A stretch of 64,000 nucleotides of DNA from contig RQOL01000718.1 in NCBI GenBank assembly GCA_013076295.1, forward strand, positions 5,579,623 to 5,643,622. The letters are read 5' to 3'. Below are positions 23,373 through 34,697 of the stretch, one piece after another (position 1 is the stretch's first letter; each line of letters begins with the position of its first letter). The stretch is from Sanderia malayensis. Lineage: Eukaryota; Cnidaria; Scyphozoa; Semaeostomeae; Pelagiidae. Position numbers and translations under genes: made by a program. The notes below the pieces were generated by a model. That model saw only the letters and a program-made list of their open reading frames with translations. It was not told the DNA's origin and did no database searches.

Positions 23373-25010
23373 TCTAATATTTCTATTCTGCGGAGTCACG
23401 TGACGATGCACTTTCCTTGGGCCGAAACGGCAAATGAGATATCCATAAAGGCTTTTTTCTGAGGCCCTTAATCTGCCCTATTGTTAAGTGAGCTGTTCCT
23501 TGCCGGCCGAACCAGAAAGTTATCTATATGAGAGTTTACAGTTTCGACTAAAAGGTTAGGGAATTCTTTGTGAAAGTTCGGCCAATTGGCTATCATTGCG
23601 AACTCCATTTTCGAGCGAAGTATTCGCTATTCATGTGACGCTTTTTGCCTTTCGCTGCAATTTGATTGGCTCTTTCGCAACTTCACGTGAACAGTCACAC
23701 GTTTTTCGCTATCATGCAAATTAGCCCTCGGGTTGAACAGCAGCTACTTTTGGGGAAGACGTGTGTTTTTGTTTTCAACGCAAAGGATAACTGGGCGCCT
23801 TTCAAAGTGTTTTACGACATGAATTATCTTTGTAAAGACTTGATAATTGTTTGAGAGACCTCTGGAAAATTACAAGAGACAATTGAGAACACAGGTGATA
23901 GCTTTGTTCTTTTTTTAGTAAGATCGTTTTAGTTTTTGTACGACCGCCATCGTTGCTTCGGCATACTGTGGCGGCATATTAGGCCCAATGTAAACAAAGT
24001 CAAAGTTTTAAAAACAAATTATGATATGCGATTATCAGGCGAGTGGAGCGAGCCAAACTGTTGTAAGAGGGGTAGGCAGAGGCATGAGCGGTAGCGAATG
24101 CAGCACATGAAGTGCGCCCTATCAGTCAATGTTTCATGATAACAGATAGACAGGTGAGCGTAGCGAGCTAACCCATTGTACGTGGGGTTGAAACAGGCAT
24201 GAGCGTTAGGGAATGCAGCGCACAAAGTGCACCAACCGCAGGCGACTGCAGCGAGCTAACCCATGGTACGTGGGGTTGTAAGAGGCATGAGCGTTAGAGA
24301 ATGCCGCGCACAACGTGCACCCTATCAGTCAAGGTTTCTTGATAACAGACAGACAGGTGATCACAGCAAGCTAGCCCATTGTAAGTGGGGTTTAAAGGGG
24401 CATGAGCGTAAGCAAATGCAGCGCATGAAGTGCGCCAACCATAGGCAAGCATAGCGAGCTAACTGTTGTGTGGGTCGTTGTTAGCTACAATTTTTATCCT
24501 GTATTTGACACGTATTTTTTGCAGTATTGTTAAGTATGAGCGTGGTTGGCTGGTGCACCCGCTTGAAAGTGTGAAGGCAAGTGCCAATCCACACTAGGGT
24601 TCCACAAGAATGGAGCACCATGTGACCACGCTTGTTTTGATTATTTTTGTGAACATAAATCAAGTAAAGTGGAGTAGAGGTTGAGATTAGGAGTAAGAGG
24701 GTAAGCAGTCTGAAGACCAGTGGTACAGTGGTGGCCTTCGGGTCAGCCGTACCGCACCGCAAAAAGTTTGTTGTCTTTATTGCATCAAACCTTAGCGGAA
24801 TCAGCACCATCGCAAGCGAGACATCGCCTACCGAACTTCTGATTACCGTCCCCAGCTCTGGGGTAGGATTCTTAAAGAAACACCTCACGACATAACCCAT
24901 CGTACGTGGGGTTCAAAGAGGCATGAGCGTTAGAGAATGTAGCGCACGAAGTTTTTTCACATTAAGTTTTTTCACACAACCACATTAAGTTTTTTCACTT
25001 GCGCCCCTCT
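23373..25010 (+). mobile_element. Non-autonomous Helitron, copy B (3' end damaged)
   Basis: Starts TCTAATATTTCTATTCTGCGG, one base different from the other copies. It contains the shared body to about 24010 and a short, degenerate minisatellite at about 24040-24470. A unique insert near 24480-24900 includes an unrecognised minus-strand frame of 139 codons. It then resumes Helitron tail sequence (CACATTAAGTTTTTTCAC), but lacks the terminal CTAG before Penelope-like sequence starts. Confidence 0.6.
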
Positions 25011-25674
25011 ATATTAAAGACTCTGCTCACGCTCTTCGCATTTTCAAGGATTTCAAATTCACAGGAACAACGAAACATCTCTTCAGTATGGATGTCAAAT
25101 CACTTTATACCTGCATTCCTCACTCAGATGGTCTCATTGCACTAAAGTTTTTCCTCGAAAAATGACATGATTAGAATCCACCAACCATTACACTTCTTCG
25201 CTTGGCCGAATTGTCCTCACCACCAACTCCTTTACATTCGACGACATGTTCTTTCTGCAAAAATCTGGTGTCGCTATGGGTAGCAAACTTGGTCTTAGTT
25301 ATGCCTGTCTTTTTGTTGGCCATCAGGAACAACTTATCTACGAATCCTACCATGGTCCATTCCCGTGTTTGATTAAGCGCTACATCGACGACATTATCGG
25401 TGCTACATCCCGATAGCACCGATAATGAAATTCATCGACTACACCAACAACTTTCATCCTGCATTGCAATTCACCCACACCATAACTGAAGTTAGCCTTC
25501 CATTACTAGAAATTCTTCTTACTATATCTGGCAACCAAATCTCCACCTCAATCTATTACAAGCCCACAGATGCTCACTGCTTCCTCGAGTACATTTCTAC
25601 ACATCCCAGAAAATGGAAAGACTCCATCCCATACTCACAATTACACCGTCTTCGCCGCATCTGTGCAAGTGATA

Positions 25675-26970
25675 ATAATAATAATAATAATAACACGAAT
25701 ATTTATACAGGATAGCCTATCAGCATAGTCAAATGCTGTTATCTTAAGGGTCCTGTCTTGAAAGTAAGAGTTAAAAAATATATATAATAACTACATTAAG
25801 TTTAAAAATATATAATATTTATCAATATATAAATATATAATGTAATGCTTATAGTAAGAGTTAAGAAATATATATAATAAGTAAGAGAAAATAAGAGTTA
25901 AAAAAAAATATATATATACATAATAACTACATTAAGCTTCAAAATATATAATACTTATTAATATATAAATAAATAATGTAATGTTTATAAATATAAAATG
26001 TAAAGTTTCTTCAACTAAAATGTTCGTTTAAAAAGGAAGTAAAAACAATCCTGGACTGAATCTTTCTAGCCTCAAGGGGTAAATCATTGAAAATTCTTCC
26101 ACCAGCATATGTTATACACTTTTGCCCAATTTTTGTTTTCATTCGTGGCAGTTTAGCGGTATAGTTGTTGTTTCTTGTGCATTTTTCATGTTTTGCTCTT
26201 TCGAAGTAATCCTTAAACGGCTCACATACATTCTTCTGTAGGCAGTCAAAAACAAATTTACAAACACTTTTCTTCATTTGATTTTCTATATGCGGAACTC
26301 TCAAATCAGTTTTAGGTGGACATTTTGATTTGATAATGTTCATGCTTTGTTTCTCAATACTACGCAAACACTTTAATTTTGATTCTGACCATCCCAGCCC
26401 AACTGATCCACAGTACGTGAATAGGGGCATGATCATAGCGTTGTAGATTACAATGGCTGTTGGTGTATCAATGGAATTTCGAATGCGCCTGAGAAGATTA
26501 ACCCTTCCTGCTGCCTTTTTGCAGGTTATATCGATATGAGCATCCATCGTTAGCGAGGGCTCTAATGTTACTCCAAGATATTTATATTCTGTCGTACAAT
26601 TTATGGGTGTCTCTCCACTTATGATGTTAAGCCGTCTCTCTTTGAATTTATTCAATCTCTTTGCTGTGCCAAAAAGCATAGTTTCTGTTTTCCCTTTCTT
26701 CAGATTCATGATTAACTCGTTCTTAGAAAACCAGGTGGCTAGGTTGTTAACATCTTGATTAAGATGGTTTTCAATGATGTTAATATCACTACTCGATGTA
26801 AAAATAACCGTGTCATCCGCATATGTCAGAATATTTGTATGCTTCAATGATCTATGTGCATCGTTAAAATGAATTAGAAACAGAAGAGGACTGATGATGG
26901 ATCCTTGTGGAACACCTGTATACACAGGACATGAATTGGAAAATGTTTCCTCAACAGTTGATGACTTCAA
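25675..26970 (-). mobile_element. 5'-truncated LINE (non-LTR retrotransposon)
   Basis: Minus-strand reverse-transcriptase fragment of 319 codons with GVPQGSIISPLLF, the catalytic ILTYADDTVIF and a C-terminal thumb/linker region, stopping at 26011. Downstream is an AT-rich 3' region with a roughly 90-bp internal direct repeat (25765-25855 and 25900-25990) and a terminal (TTA)n tail at 25675-25692. Short target repeats (AAGTGAT left, AATGATG right) flank it and rejoin the Penelope-like frame. The endonuclease and N-terminal RT are missing, as expected for 5' truncation. Confidence 0.8.
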
Positions 26971-27328
26971 ATGATGACTTCAAGATCAAAGCCAATGAAA
27001 TGACTGCTTTCTTCACAAATAATCTATATCCTAATGCAATCTCTGACAACGCCCTGAGTAAAGTTAGCAATCTCTCCCAAGAGGATGCTTTGGTTCCGTC
27101 TGATCCAACAACTGTCACAACCACAGATATCTTCCCTGGTCCTCCTCTTCTTGCCTATCGCGGAGATAAAAACTTCAAAGGCACTCTTGTTAGAAATACC
27201 TTTCTGTTACACAGAACCCTGGTACTCGACCCTGTCGCCATCACCTTTGCCAAACCTGCTCACACATCAACCCAGAAACCACAATTTCCAACCATGGACA
27301 AAACTTTACCATCAACTCCGGCTTTACC

Positions 27329-27334
27329 TGTTCA
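27329..27334. repeat. Target-site duplication, left (TGTTCA)
   Basis: TGTTCA precedes the left terminus TATGCGGGCCCGAATGG and recurs at 33018-33023 after the right terminus. Joining the two flanks rebuilds the Cys-rich stretch of the Penelope-like protein. Confidence 0.9.
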
Positions 27335-27627
27335 TATGCGGGCCCGAATGGTTCACAGGTGTCCCCTATTAATAAAAGTATAATTGTGTTAAACTTTGTC
27401 ATACATAATTAATAAATTTCATTTCAGTATTCATTCTTGGCAATGCAATTAATTATCTTATTAACAAAGCATTATCATTAAAATATATATGCATCAATTA
27501 ATTGAGCATGTACTTTAACATTTAATTAAATGTATGCTTTTGAATTAATTAAATATGTACTCTTAAATTAATTAAATGTCCACTTTCGAATTAATTCTTT
27601 AGTATCCCAAGATGCAATGTAGTAGGA

Positions 27628-27640
27628 AATTGGCGCACGC
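27628..27640 (+). promoter_or_regulatory. E2F-like motif upstream of HECT gene, copy 2
   Basis: AATTGGCGCACGCC lies about 30-40 bp before the HECT start codon at 27670, in the same position as the E2F-like palindrome in copy 1. Functional binding is inferred. Confidence 0.35.
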
Positions 27641-27669
27641 CAACAGTTGCATGAGGCACATGTTTAGCA

Positions 27670-29529
27670 ATGGCTGGCGATGAAGCCCATGTCAGGCAAA
27701 TTGCCCAGCAAGCGATGCAGAATATTAGTCAGTTAATTCAAATTATTGAAGCAAGTTCATCAGCAACAAGTGGCAATTTAAGAAGTACACATATGTCTGA
27801 AGCAGGAGGTGGTGGCAGTACAATTGGCAGTAGTAGCAGGCCTAGGCCAACTACATCTGCAGCTGATACGTTTAGGCTTGAACAAAGTCAGCACCAAGAA
27901 GCCTCAGTACTAACAAATAGCAGCAATCGCTATCACCCATGTAATCGATATAGCCTAAGAAATGATAAGAATAACACGAGCAATGCTGTGACTGGGCTAA
28001 GAAGGCGATTTCCCACTGCTGGTGCTGCTGCAACAAGGCACAGACCAAGTAGGCCTCTAACAACAGGAGGAAGAGCTTCAAGAGGAAGGGCTTCAGCACT
28101 GGGTAGGCCCTTTTTTTCTGGCACTGCAACCAGAGATGTTATGATACTAAAAGCTGGGGAAGTAACTTTGCCGTCCAGAACAGAGAAGTCACAACTTGAG
28201 CTAAATGGGCGTATTATTACTGGTTTTGATGTAAACAGATCCTTGGAACAGGAGGTGTTGTTCAAGGAACTTGAAACCATTTTGCCAGATCAGTACAAGG
28301 GAATTAAATTCCAAATTATGAAGAACTGTCATGGAAGCCTTGTTCCCCCAAACATTCCACAAGGGAAAAAGATTGATGCAAAGCTGCTGCTGAAATCATT
28401 AGCACCAAGCTCTTACATTTATATCCAACTTTTACATGAACCAATACCAGATGATATTTTGGATGTACCAGCATTTGAGAAGTTTGAAGAAACTGTAAGT
28501 AGTCATGAAAACAGCAGACAAGCAAATGATAATTCAAGTGAAGATCCTTCTTATCCTTTCAATACTAATCCAGTTGGTGTTGGTGATGTGAGCGCTGAAA
28601 AACCATTTTTTATTGAGATTTTACAAATTGTACCGGCAAATCTAATGGATCCAGTTGAGATCTTGAAATACTTGCAGCAAAAAATTGTCACTGGTCGTGC
28701 ACTTGAAATTTCCTCTGTAGACACTGAGATTTTAGGGGAAACGTATTACATAACAGTTGACAGGGAAAACATCATACAGACAACATTTGATGAACTGCAG
28801 TTCATTTCCAACCCAAGATTGACATTTCAGGTGGATTTCATGGGAGAAGACTCGACAGATTTAGGTGGTCCAAGGAAGGAGTGGATACGCTTGCTTAACA
28901 GGGAAATAAAAGCAAAGTATTTTGACCATGATTTGCGACATCTTCTTTCAAAAGATTACTTCTATGTGGGGCAAATTTTTGCAATTGCTCTGTTGCAGAA
29001 TGGCCAAATTCCTTCTTTTCTCAGTGAAGCAATGCTGCAAGAATTGGTAGCAATCTCACTTTCAAATCAGTGCGTTGAAGAAATCCAAAATGGTCTTGAA
29101 ACTCTAGGAATGTGCTCAGCCTTGAAGAAGTTTCCTAAGTTGTTACACCTTATGAGAACTTCTGGAAACAGTGACAATTTAACAGTGCAGAAATTACTAC
29201 AGCTTTTCAAGCCAAAGTTTTCAGAAGAGGGATCTAACGCATTTCAGAAAGAAAAGGCTGTTTATCACTTGTATGTGAGATACCTGAGGGAAATTGCGGC
29301 AAACAGAAGAGTTTCTGGTAAAACCACAATTATTTTAGGCCATATCCTGCAATTTGCTACAGGAGCTAGTGAAGAGCCTGTGCTTGGTTTTGAGCTAGGT
29401 CCAAGCTTGGAATTTGTTATTCCGCAAGAAAAGCGTGTAGAGGATTTCCAAGCTGACTCTAGTGATGGGAACAAAACATATAAAACAATTGCAAATTTTT
29501 TACCAACCAACTTTACATACCTGCAGTAA
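27670..29529 (+). pseudogene. Transposon-borne HECT E3 ligase, copy 2, cut before the active-site Cys
   Basis: A single 619-codon frame from ATG 27670. An N-terminal Ser/Arg-rich region is followed by a domain (VNRSLEQEVLFKELETILP...YIYIQLLHEP) that resembles the N-terminal domain of copy 1. The HECT domain starts near 28600, with the N-lobe motif VDFMGEDSTDLGGPRKEW (about 28831). No CUE-like segment is seen. The frame stops at TAA 29528-29530. HECT sequence resumes in another frame at the active site TGC AGT AAC; the Cys codon begins at 29522, and a 1.58 kb insertion follows at 29531. The remaining C-lobe (SNILTLPRPT to stop 31225-31227) lies beyond the insertion. A 1-base shift near 29515-29522 is also needed, so the gene is dead in this copy. 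Confidence 0.8.
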
Positions 29530-29530
29530 C

Positions 29531-31111
29531 CATAGAGATAGGATATATACTAAACTAGAGTGCGAACGAGGCTCCGGAAAGGTGACCCTTTTCGGCCATC
29601 TTGTTGACGGGAGTTTTTGACGGGTAAAAGTACTGATTTCAATGCGTAAATGCCTATCACCATAGGCAAAACATGGATTGTTAGTATGATCCAGTAAAAT
29701 TTAAAGACTGAGAAGCAACGAATGGTAAAGGAGAGACCTTTTCACACATTTTGAACGTCTGGACATCGTGGAAGGTACAGTATTTTTGTTTCAATTTAGT
29801 ATGTAAGCTTGGAAGTAGTGGAGCGGCATGGCATGGGAGTATACAGTACCCTGTCCCATAAAAACAGAAGAGACATAAAACAAATACATAACAATTTTTA
29901 TTAATGAAAATTGGAACAGGGCAATTTTAACATACGTAATGAATTGGTTTGGTAAAATAAATCTTTTGATTATTTCATACAACCGAGAACCGACCACCAC
30001 TTGTTTTCTTTTCGAGAATAGAATCGCCCTGTTGTTGCTGCATTTGTATCTATCATATCATTCATAGCATAGAAATAAATGCTATTGACAGCTTCTAAGA
30101 GCTGTTTTGCATGCTCGATATTACTACAAGGTCGATATTCGGAATTTTTTTTTAGTATCAGCAAATTAAACTTTAGTTGTTATGATTTATTTTAGGCCCA
30201 GCGCCTTCTGGAGCAATGAGCGCCACCGCAGAGACCAGAAAGGCTTGTTTATATCGAGGAAATTACAGTAAAAACAACTGAAGTACGGTCGAAAAATGCG
30301 AGTTCTTCGCATCATGCATGGCATGAAAATCAGCAGATAAAGAACTGAAAATTGCTCAGAATGGTAAACTGGATAGCAACACAATTGCTGTTATGAAGGC
30401 TGCCTGCATGTGTGGAGCCGGAGCGGGAGGCGGGACATGAAGGACGGAATCAACAACTTAGAGCAAGGAAACATCCAGACAAAGTTAAAATAACGCAAAT
30501 TTTAGTTCAAAATAGGACACAAATCATATTTTTATTGTATTGTGTTGATTTTGTTTTCATTTTATTTCAAATATTTTTACAAAACGGATTTCTCTTTGTA
30601 TTTTTCAATTGTCTTCATATCATTTGATAGATTGGCCTAAGATCCTAAAAAAGCCTGTTGCTCTGTTCATTCTTGCTGGATTTCTGTCATTCTTGCTTCA
30701 GATCAATATAAAAATAGATTATTTTGTTCACCACCCCAATACGTTGTTATTTGTATGAGGAAAAATCAGAAAACTAAGAAACAATTTTGGCCTACGAAAA
30801 AAGTCAAGAGATTTTCAAGTACTTACAAATTGACAAATTGTAGACATTTGCAGTATTTGACAGAAATTTTAATACCATAGACAGGTTTCCACATACATAC
30901 TTATTTAGAAACTGGTAAAAACTTTGGAATTTAGTTTTCGAATCACGCTATAAGCTTTAAATTTAAACTTTAGGTGAGCTCCAGACATTGCCGTGCCTTG
31001 AATATTTTCGCAACTTCTCCCGTCAACAAGATGGCGCACAAAGTTTCAGCCTCGCTATGACCGAAACAATAGGAGTTAGCTCTCTAGTTTAGTATATATC
31101 CTATCTCTATG
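29531..31111. mobile_element. 1.58 kb element with 8-bp duplication, inserted in HECT active site
   Basis: Inverted ends CATAGAGATAGGATATATAC (left) and the matching complement (right) extend about 30 bp perfectly and then loosely to about 95 bp (CCATCTTGTTGACGGGAG). GCAGTAAC is duplicated at 29523-29530 and 31112-31119. An 8-bp duplication with CA-starting ends fits P-element or hAT types; no transposase is present, so the choice is open. The interior is AT-rich without a credible gene. Confidence 0.8.
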
Positions 31112-31227
31112 GCAGTAACATACTCACTCTACCAAGGCCCACAGTTGCACATACTCTTCCTGAAGCTGATGACTTATTTAATATGTATGACATTTGCTTT
31201 GGACAAGAATATTTTGGGATTCAATGA
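31112..31227 (+). pseudogene. HECT C-lobe fragment beyond the insertion
   Basis: Begins with the duplicated GCAGTAAC and reads SNILTLPRPTVAHTL...EYFGIQ, then TGA at 31225-31227. LTLPRP following Cys-Ser-Asn is the usual sequence after a HECT catalytic Cys. Separated from the rest of the gene by the 29531-31111 element. Confidence 0.7.
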
Positions 31228-31531
31228 ACTGAACTGTTCAATTTGATTTCAATTTCTTACAGAAAATATGTTTGCCATCATTCATTTACACTTAAAGTTT
31301 TCCTAGTTTTGTTAAGCATATTTTTTCTTGCTTAAAAATTTTATCTCAAATTTAGATAACAAGTTTGTTGTGTTGTTATGTTCAGTTGTAAAAGAAAGAA
31401 ACTTCCTTCAACTGGTTTTTTTATCAGCCTTTCTATGTCAGCAAGACCGGTATATGAGCGTCTTATTCTGAGCCCCTGGTAGCAGGTTACGTTTATGAGT
31501 TCCAGTCCTATGTTTTAATCTATTGAAAGGT

Positions 31532-32914
31532 TCATCTTTGTACAATCCTCAAACATTCATTGTATATTCCTACTCCTTGAAGGCCATCATGCTGCAGTGG
31601 ATCTGGCCAAAATTGCATTTCTTCCTCTGTTTTTTGAGCATTTGGAGCATCTAAATTTACTTGGTAATTTGTATCATCTAACAGTGGCACTGAATCTGGA
31701 TCTGGATCTATCCCAAAACTGTCAATATCTTCAATTGCAGTATGATCTGAATTTATGTTTTACAGCATGCCCTGCTGCCACATCTGCCTTGGGGATAGAT
31801 TTTTCTCTGTTGATACTGGACGATTATTCATCTGTGCTATAAATTCATCCAGTGACTTGTTGATTCGGGGTAAGAAAACATAGTGCAGGCAAAACAATTC
31901 TCTCTCATTCAGTGGGTCCAAGATGTTTTCGTGCTCCATTTTTTCGAACAATCTTGCATAAAATACCAGCACACCACATTATACATCACGATGCGTGCGT
32001 TCTACCTGACTGTTATGGACCAACGAACCAGTTATAATCCTTCCCCTGTCGGCACCTCTGTTCTCAATCATGTACAATCCCACGAGATAGTTTTCCATGC
32101 CATGATCACTTCTGACACGGGATGGCAAACCCCATCGTGAAACTCCATCCTCGAACAACGCAAGAACAGTCTCTGCCTTGTTGTTATCTTTACATTTACA
32201 GTAAATGAGCACTCTGGTTTTACCATCAATGGCTACATGAACAACGAACTTCCATCTGATTAATTTGTGGGCCGAATCTATGTGCCAAAGACTGTTTGGT
32301 GTTGGAACAAAATATTTGCGGCGGGGTATTACCAAACACCACCTTAATGCACACCCAATGGGATCCACTCTGCTTATACACTCGCTGACCCGCCAACGCT
32401 GTACCCTTATGGCACGACTTCTTAAGGCACCCATAAATCGTCGCGTGCCAAGATTTGGTGTCCCTAAGTTTCCCCCTTCTTGACTTGTCAAATTGGCATA
32501 AATTATATCAAGTTCATTGTCTGTGATGTTGCTGAACCTGCTTTCTTCCATTTCAAATTCTTTTCTCCTTCGCTTGACAGTAGAATAACTGACATTTAGT
32601 AACTCTGCTATATTCTTCCAAGAGAAGTGAATTGAGCGCAAATGTTCCAACTGGTCCCTAGTTATATCTAAGTATGGTCTGCCAAGGTTGTGGCTGCCCT
32701 CTGCATTTTGAGAACGATAAGCTTGTTGTTGATCTAACTGAAAATCTGCAGCATGTTCTCTATTAATAATTTGGGAAATAAAGTCCATCACAACAGAAAT
32801 GTCTCTCTTGAATGCAGCAATTCTTCCTCGCATTTCAACAGGTAATCCTGAAATTGGTCTGGTATTCCTGCTAAAATCTTCTATCAACAGAGTTAAGGTG
32901 GCAGAAGATTCCAA
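31532..32914 (-). pseudogene. Integrase-type (DD34E) transposase, copy 2, two in-frame stops
   Basis: Same architecture as copy 1: a helix-turn-helix (FSWKNIAELLNVSYSTVKRR, near 32620), first Asp in LWHIDSAHK (near 32280), second Asp in VRSDHGMEN (near 32105), Glu in NSQVERTHRDV (near 32000), with 34 residues between the last two. The frame is interrupted by TAA at about 31976 and another at about 31758. Coding-like sequence in the same frame (DIDSFGIDPDPDSV...) runs on to TGA at 31532. DSFGID is shared with the C-terminus of copy 1. No ATG fits the 5' end well; a short first exon with an AG acceptor near 32927 is possible. Confidence 0.8.
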
Positions 32915-33017
32915 TAAATTATCTTCTATCTGTTATTTATTAATTCTGTATGACAAAATGTAACACAATTATACTTTTATTAATAGGGGACACTTTTGAA
33001 TCATTCGGGCCTCGATA

Positions 33018-33334
33018 TGTTCATCCTCTTGTTTAACCTACTGCATCATTTGCACCCGATGCCAAGCTGTGGTGAGACATCTCGTCAAATAAACAACCGG
33101 TTTGGAGAGCACCTACCCAATGTCAAAGACAAGGTACACAAAGATGCAAACCATGTAAATGATCCAGACAGCAACATATCCAGATATTTCAACTCTGAAA
33201 ATCATTCTTTTGCTGACATGTCGGTTCTTGGACTTTTGTATGCACCTCACGACAACAAGAAGAGAAAAACTTTAGAAAAACGTTTGATTTTTAACCTAAA
33301 AACACTCTACCCTAAAGGATTTTCTATTGACTAA
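33018..33334 (+). pseudogene. Penelope-like element, 3' portion (GIY-YIG endonuclease)
   Basis: After the right TGTTCA, the sequence continues the Penelope-like protein: a Cys-rich CLTYCIICTRC segment in one frame, then GETSRQINNRFGEHL, a run ending in NHSFADMSVLGL, and EKRLIFNLKTLYPKGFSID up to the stop at 33332-33334. RF.EH..., HSF.DM and L.T.YP.G are standard in the GIY-YIG endonuclease of Penelope-like elements. The GIY and YIG signature residues themselves fall in a small deletion/frameshift near 33075. Confidence 0.75.
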
Positions 33335-34184
33335 CTGTTTTTCCTATCACTTTGATAACGGGCATACACCTGAAACGTTAGTGTAAACATTTTATGAATT
33401 ACATGGTACTATTCATACAATTTTGTTCATTTATTTGAGATAACAGTCGAGAGAAAATGGAAAAACAATGAAAAGCAATGAAAAGCAATGCTGAAGTCAA
33501 GTGATAGAAAAAGGCACAAAAACAAACGAACCTCTTATTCAGAACAAGAATTTTGACATTTTACTTAGGCTTGGTTCAGATTGAGAAGATATTGACCTGA
33601 CTCCGGACTAAACAATAATACCACAAAATAATGCCATTTCTTTGTGAAATTTATGTAGAATTCAGCATTCACGGGTATAATGTTCATAAAGTTACACCAG
33701 TTTTCATTGGAAGATTCTTGAGTGTGAAATTGAAATAGACAATGAACATGACAAATTTGCTGTCGTTGTGAAGAATTACGAAAAAAAATGTTAAAAATGT
33801 GACTATTTAGCTATGCATTGAATATTGAATGAAGAAATTTGTAGATTTTTATCTGAAAAATATGTTATGCACTTCTCAAAATTAGTATTAATTTACTACT
33901 TTTAGTTCAGTTTCTTTATTTCAAAAATTAATGGAAACCACCTCAGAAATAAGAACCTACATTGAAAATCAGCCTGAGATAGGTTCTTGTTTAGAGGGTA
34001 CATTTTTATAAATTTTAGCCTGAAGGTTCTTATTCACGGGTTTTGACTGTATCTTTGTCGCTTTTTTCTCCATGTGAATCACATCTTCATTTTCTCCAAA
34101 GGTTAATTTTGACTCTGAACTTCTAGGAATTAGTTTTTCGACATTTCCGTTCGATATCCGAAAAAATGAAGAACATTTTCGATG
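33335..34184. other. AT-rich stretch, no gene seen
   Basis: Likely 3' flank of the Penelope-like element followed by unassigned AT-rich sequence. No splice-bordered exon or protein motif recognised. Confidence 0.5.
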
Positions 34185-34653
34185 AACCCAAAAAAATGAC
34201 AGCAATTTTTTGAACCCCAAAAAATGACAACAATTTAGAGAAACGCAAAAAAAGACATTTTCATAAGTTGCAAACCAAAAAAATGACACCAGCATCCCTA
34301 GCAAAATTTTGTGAAGTCATCTGGTCACAAACCTCCATCTTTGCCAATTGCTGTTATAGTCAAGTTTCCAATGTATTTTGGACCATATTTCCATTCACCA
34401 CATGATTTTCCCCAGTTTCTGTCTCTTCTCAGATTGGAGGCAGTAGGTGTGAATGTTAACAAGTTTCTCTGGGTCTTTCATTTGCAATTACAATACACAA
34501 GTCCCAATGACTAACAATCGATAAAATTTGATTATTATTTTTCAACACCCCAAAAATGACACCAATTTAAAGAAACCCAAAGAAATGACATTTTCATAAG
34601 TTGCAAAGCCAAAAAATGACACGAGCATCCCTATGAAAATTTTGTCGAGTGCC
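34185..34653. repeat. Pair of diverged direct repeats rich in AAAAATGACA
   Basis: Blocks 34185-34312 and 34545-34653 share CCAAAAAATGACA-type units and end with the same GACAC(C/G)AGCATCCCTA sequence about 350 bp apart. Within each block the unit recurs three to four times. Origin unknown. Confidence 0.6.
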
Positions 34654-34697
34654 TGCAGAAGAGGCTCGTTTATATACATTGTCTTCACAAAAACAAA

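Larger units (their letters stand above)
25020..27334 (+). pseudogene. Penelope-like element, 5' portion (reverse transcriptase), disrupted
   Basis: Frameshifted remains of a Penelope-like reverse transcriptase. Visible blocks are MDVKSLYTCIPHSDGL (near 25087), GVAMGSKLG and YACLFVG (near 25270-25315), the catalytic RYIDDIIGATS (near 25377), STSIYYKPTDAHCFLEY (near 25537) and SIPYSQLHRLRRICAS (to 25674). The frame resumes after a LINE insertion at 26971 (DDFKIKANEM). It then shows PPLLAYRGDKNFKGTLVR and, in another frame, PCRHHLCQTCSHI (near 27229), a zinc-binding linker before the endonuclease. A 14-bp inverted duplication interrupts the YIDD region at 25392-25427. The sequence ends at FTCS, where the second integrase/HECT transposon is inserted; the endonuclease part is at 33018. 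Confidence 0.75.
27335..33017 (-). mobile_element. DNA transposon with integrase and HECT E3 ligase (IS3EU-like), copy 2
   Basis: A 5.7 kb element with inverted ends of about 80 bp. The left begins TATGCGGGCCCGAATGG, the right (read inward) TATCGAGGCCCGAATG, and both continue into GTGTCCCCTATTAATAAAAG. The 6-bp duplication is TGTTCA. The terminal motif aligns with copy 1 (TATGGTAGGCCGAATGG). Gene order is inverted relative to copy 1: HECT from the left end on plus, integrase from the right end on minus, still convergent. A 1.58 kb element with an 8-bp duplication interrupts it. Beyond the ends and protein domains, nucleotide similarity to copy 1 is low, so this is a separate subfamily. Confidence 0.9.

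Noticed and set aside
24481..24900. Minus-strand frame of 139 codons with a hydrophobic stretch (LVFRLLTLLLLISTSTPLYLIYV).
   Set aside because: No splice context, no family and no second copy seen; it sits inside a damaged Helitron. Kept only as a note in that entry.
31597..31842. Plus-strand frame of 81 codons within copy 2.
   Set aside because: Antisense to the integrase C-terminal region, which gives the acidic DIDSFGIDPDPDS reading.
27335..33017. Polinton/Maverick identity, considered because of the 6-bp duplication and an integrase.
   Set aside because: No polymerase B, ATPase, protease or capsid genes, the element is under 6 kb, and the ends do not start with AG.
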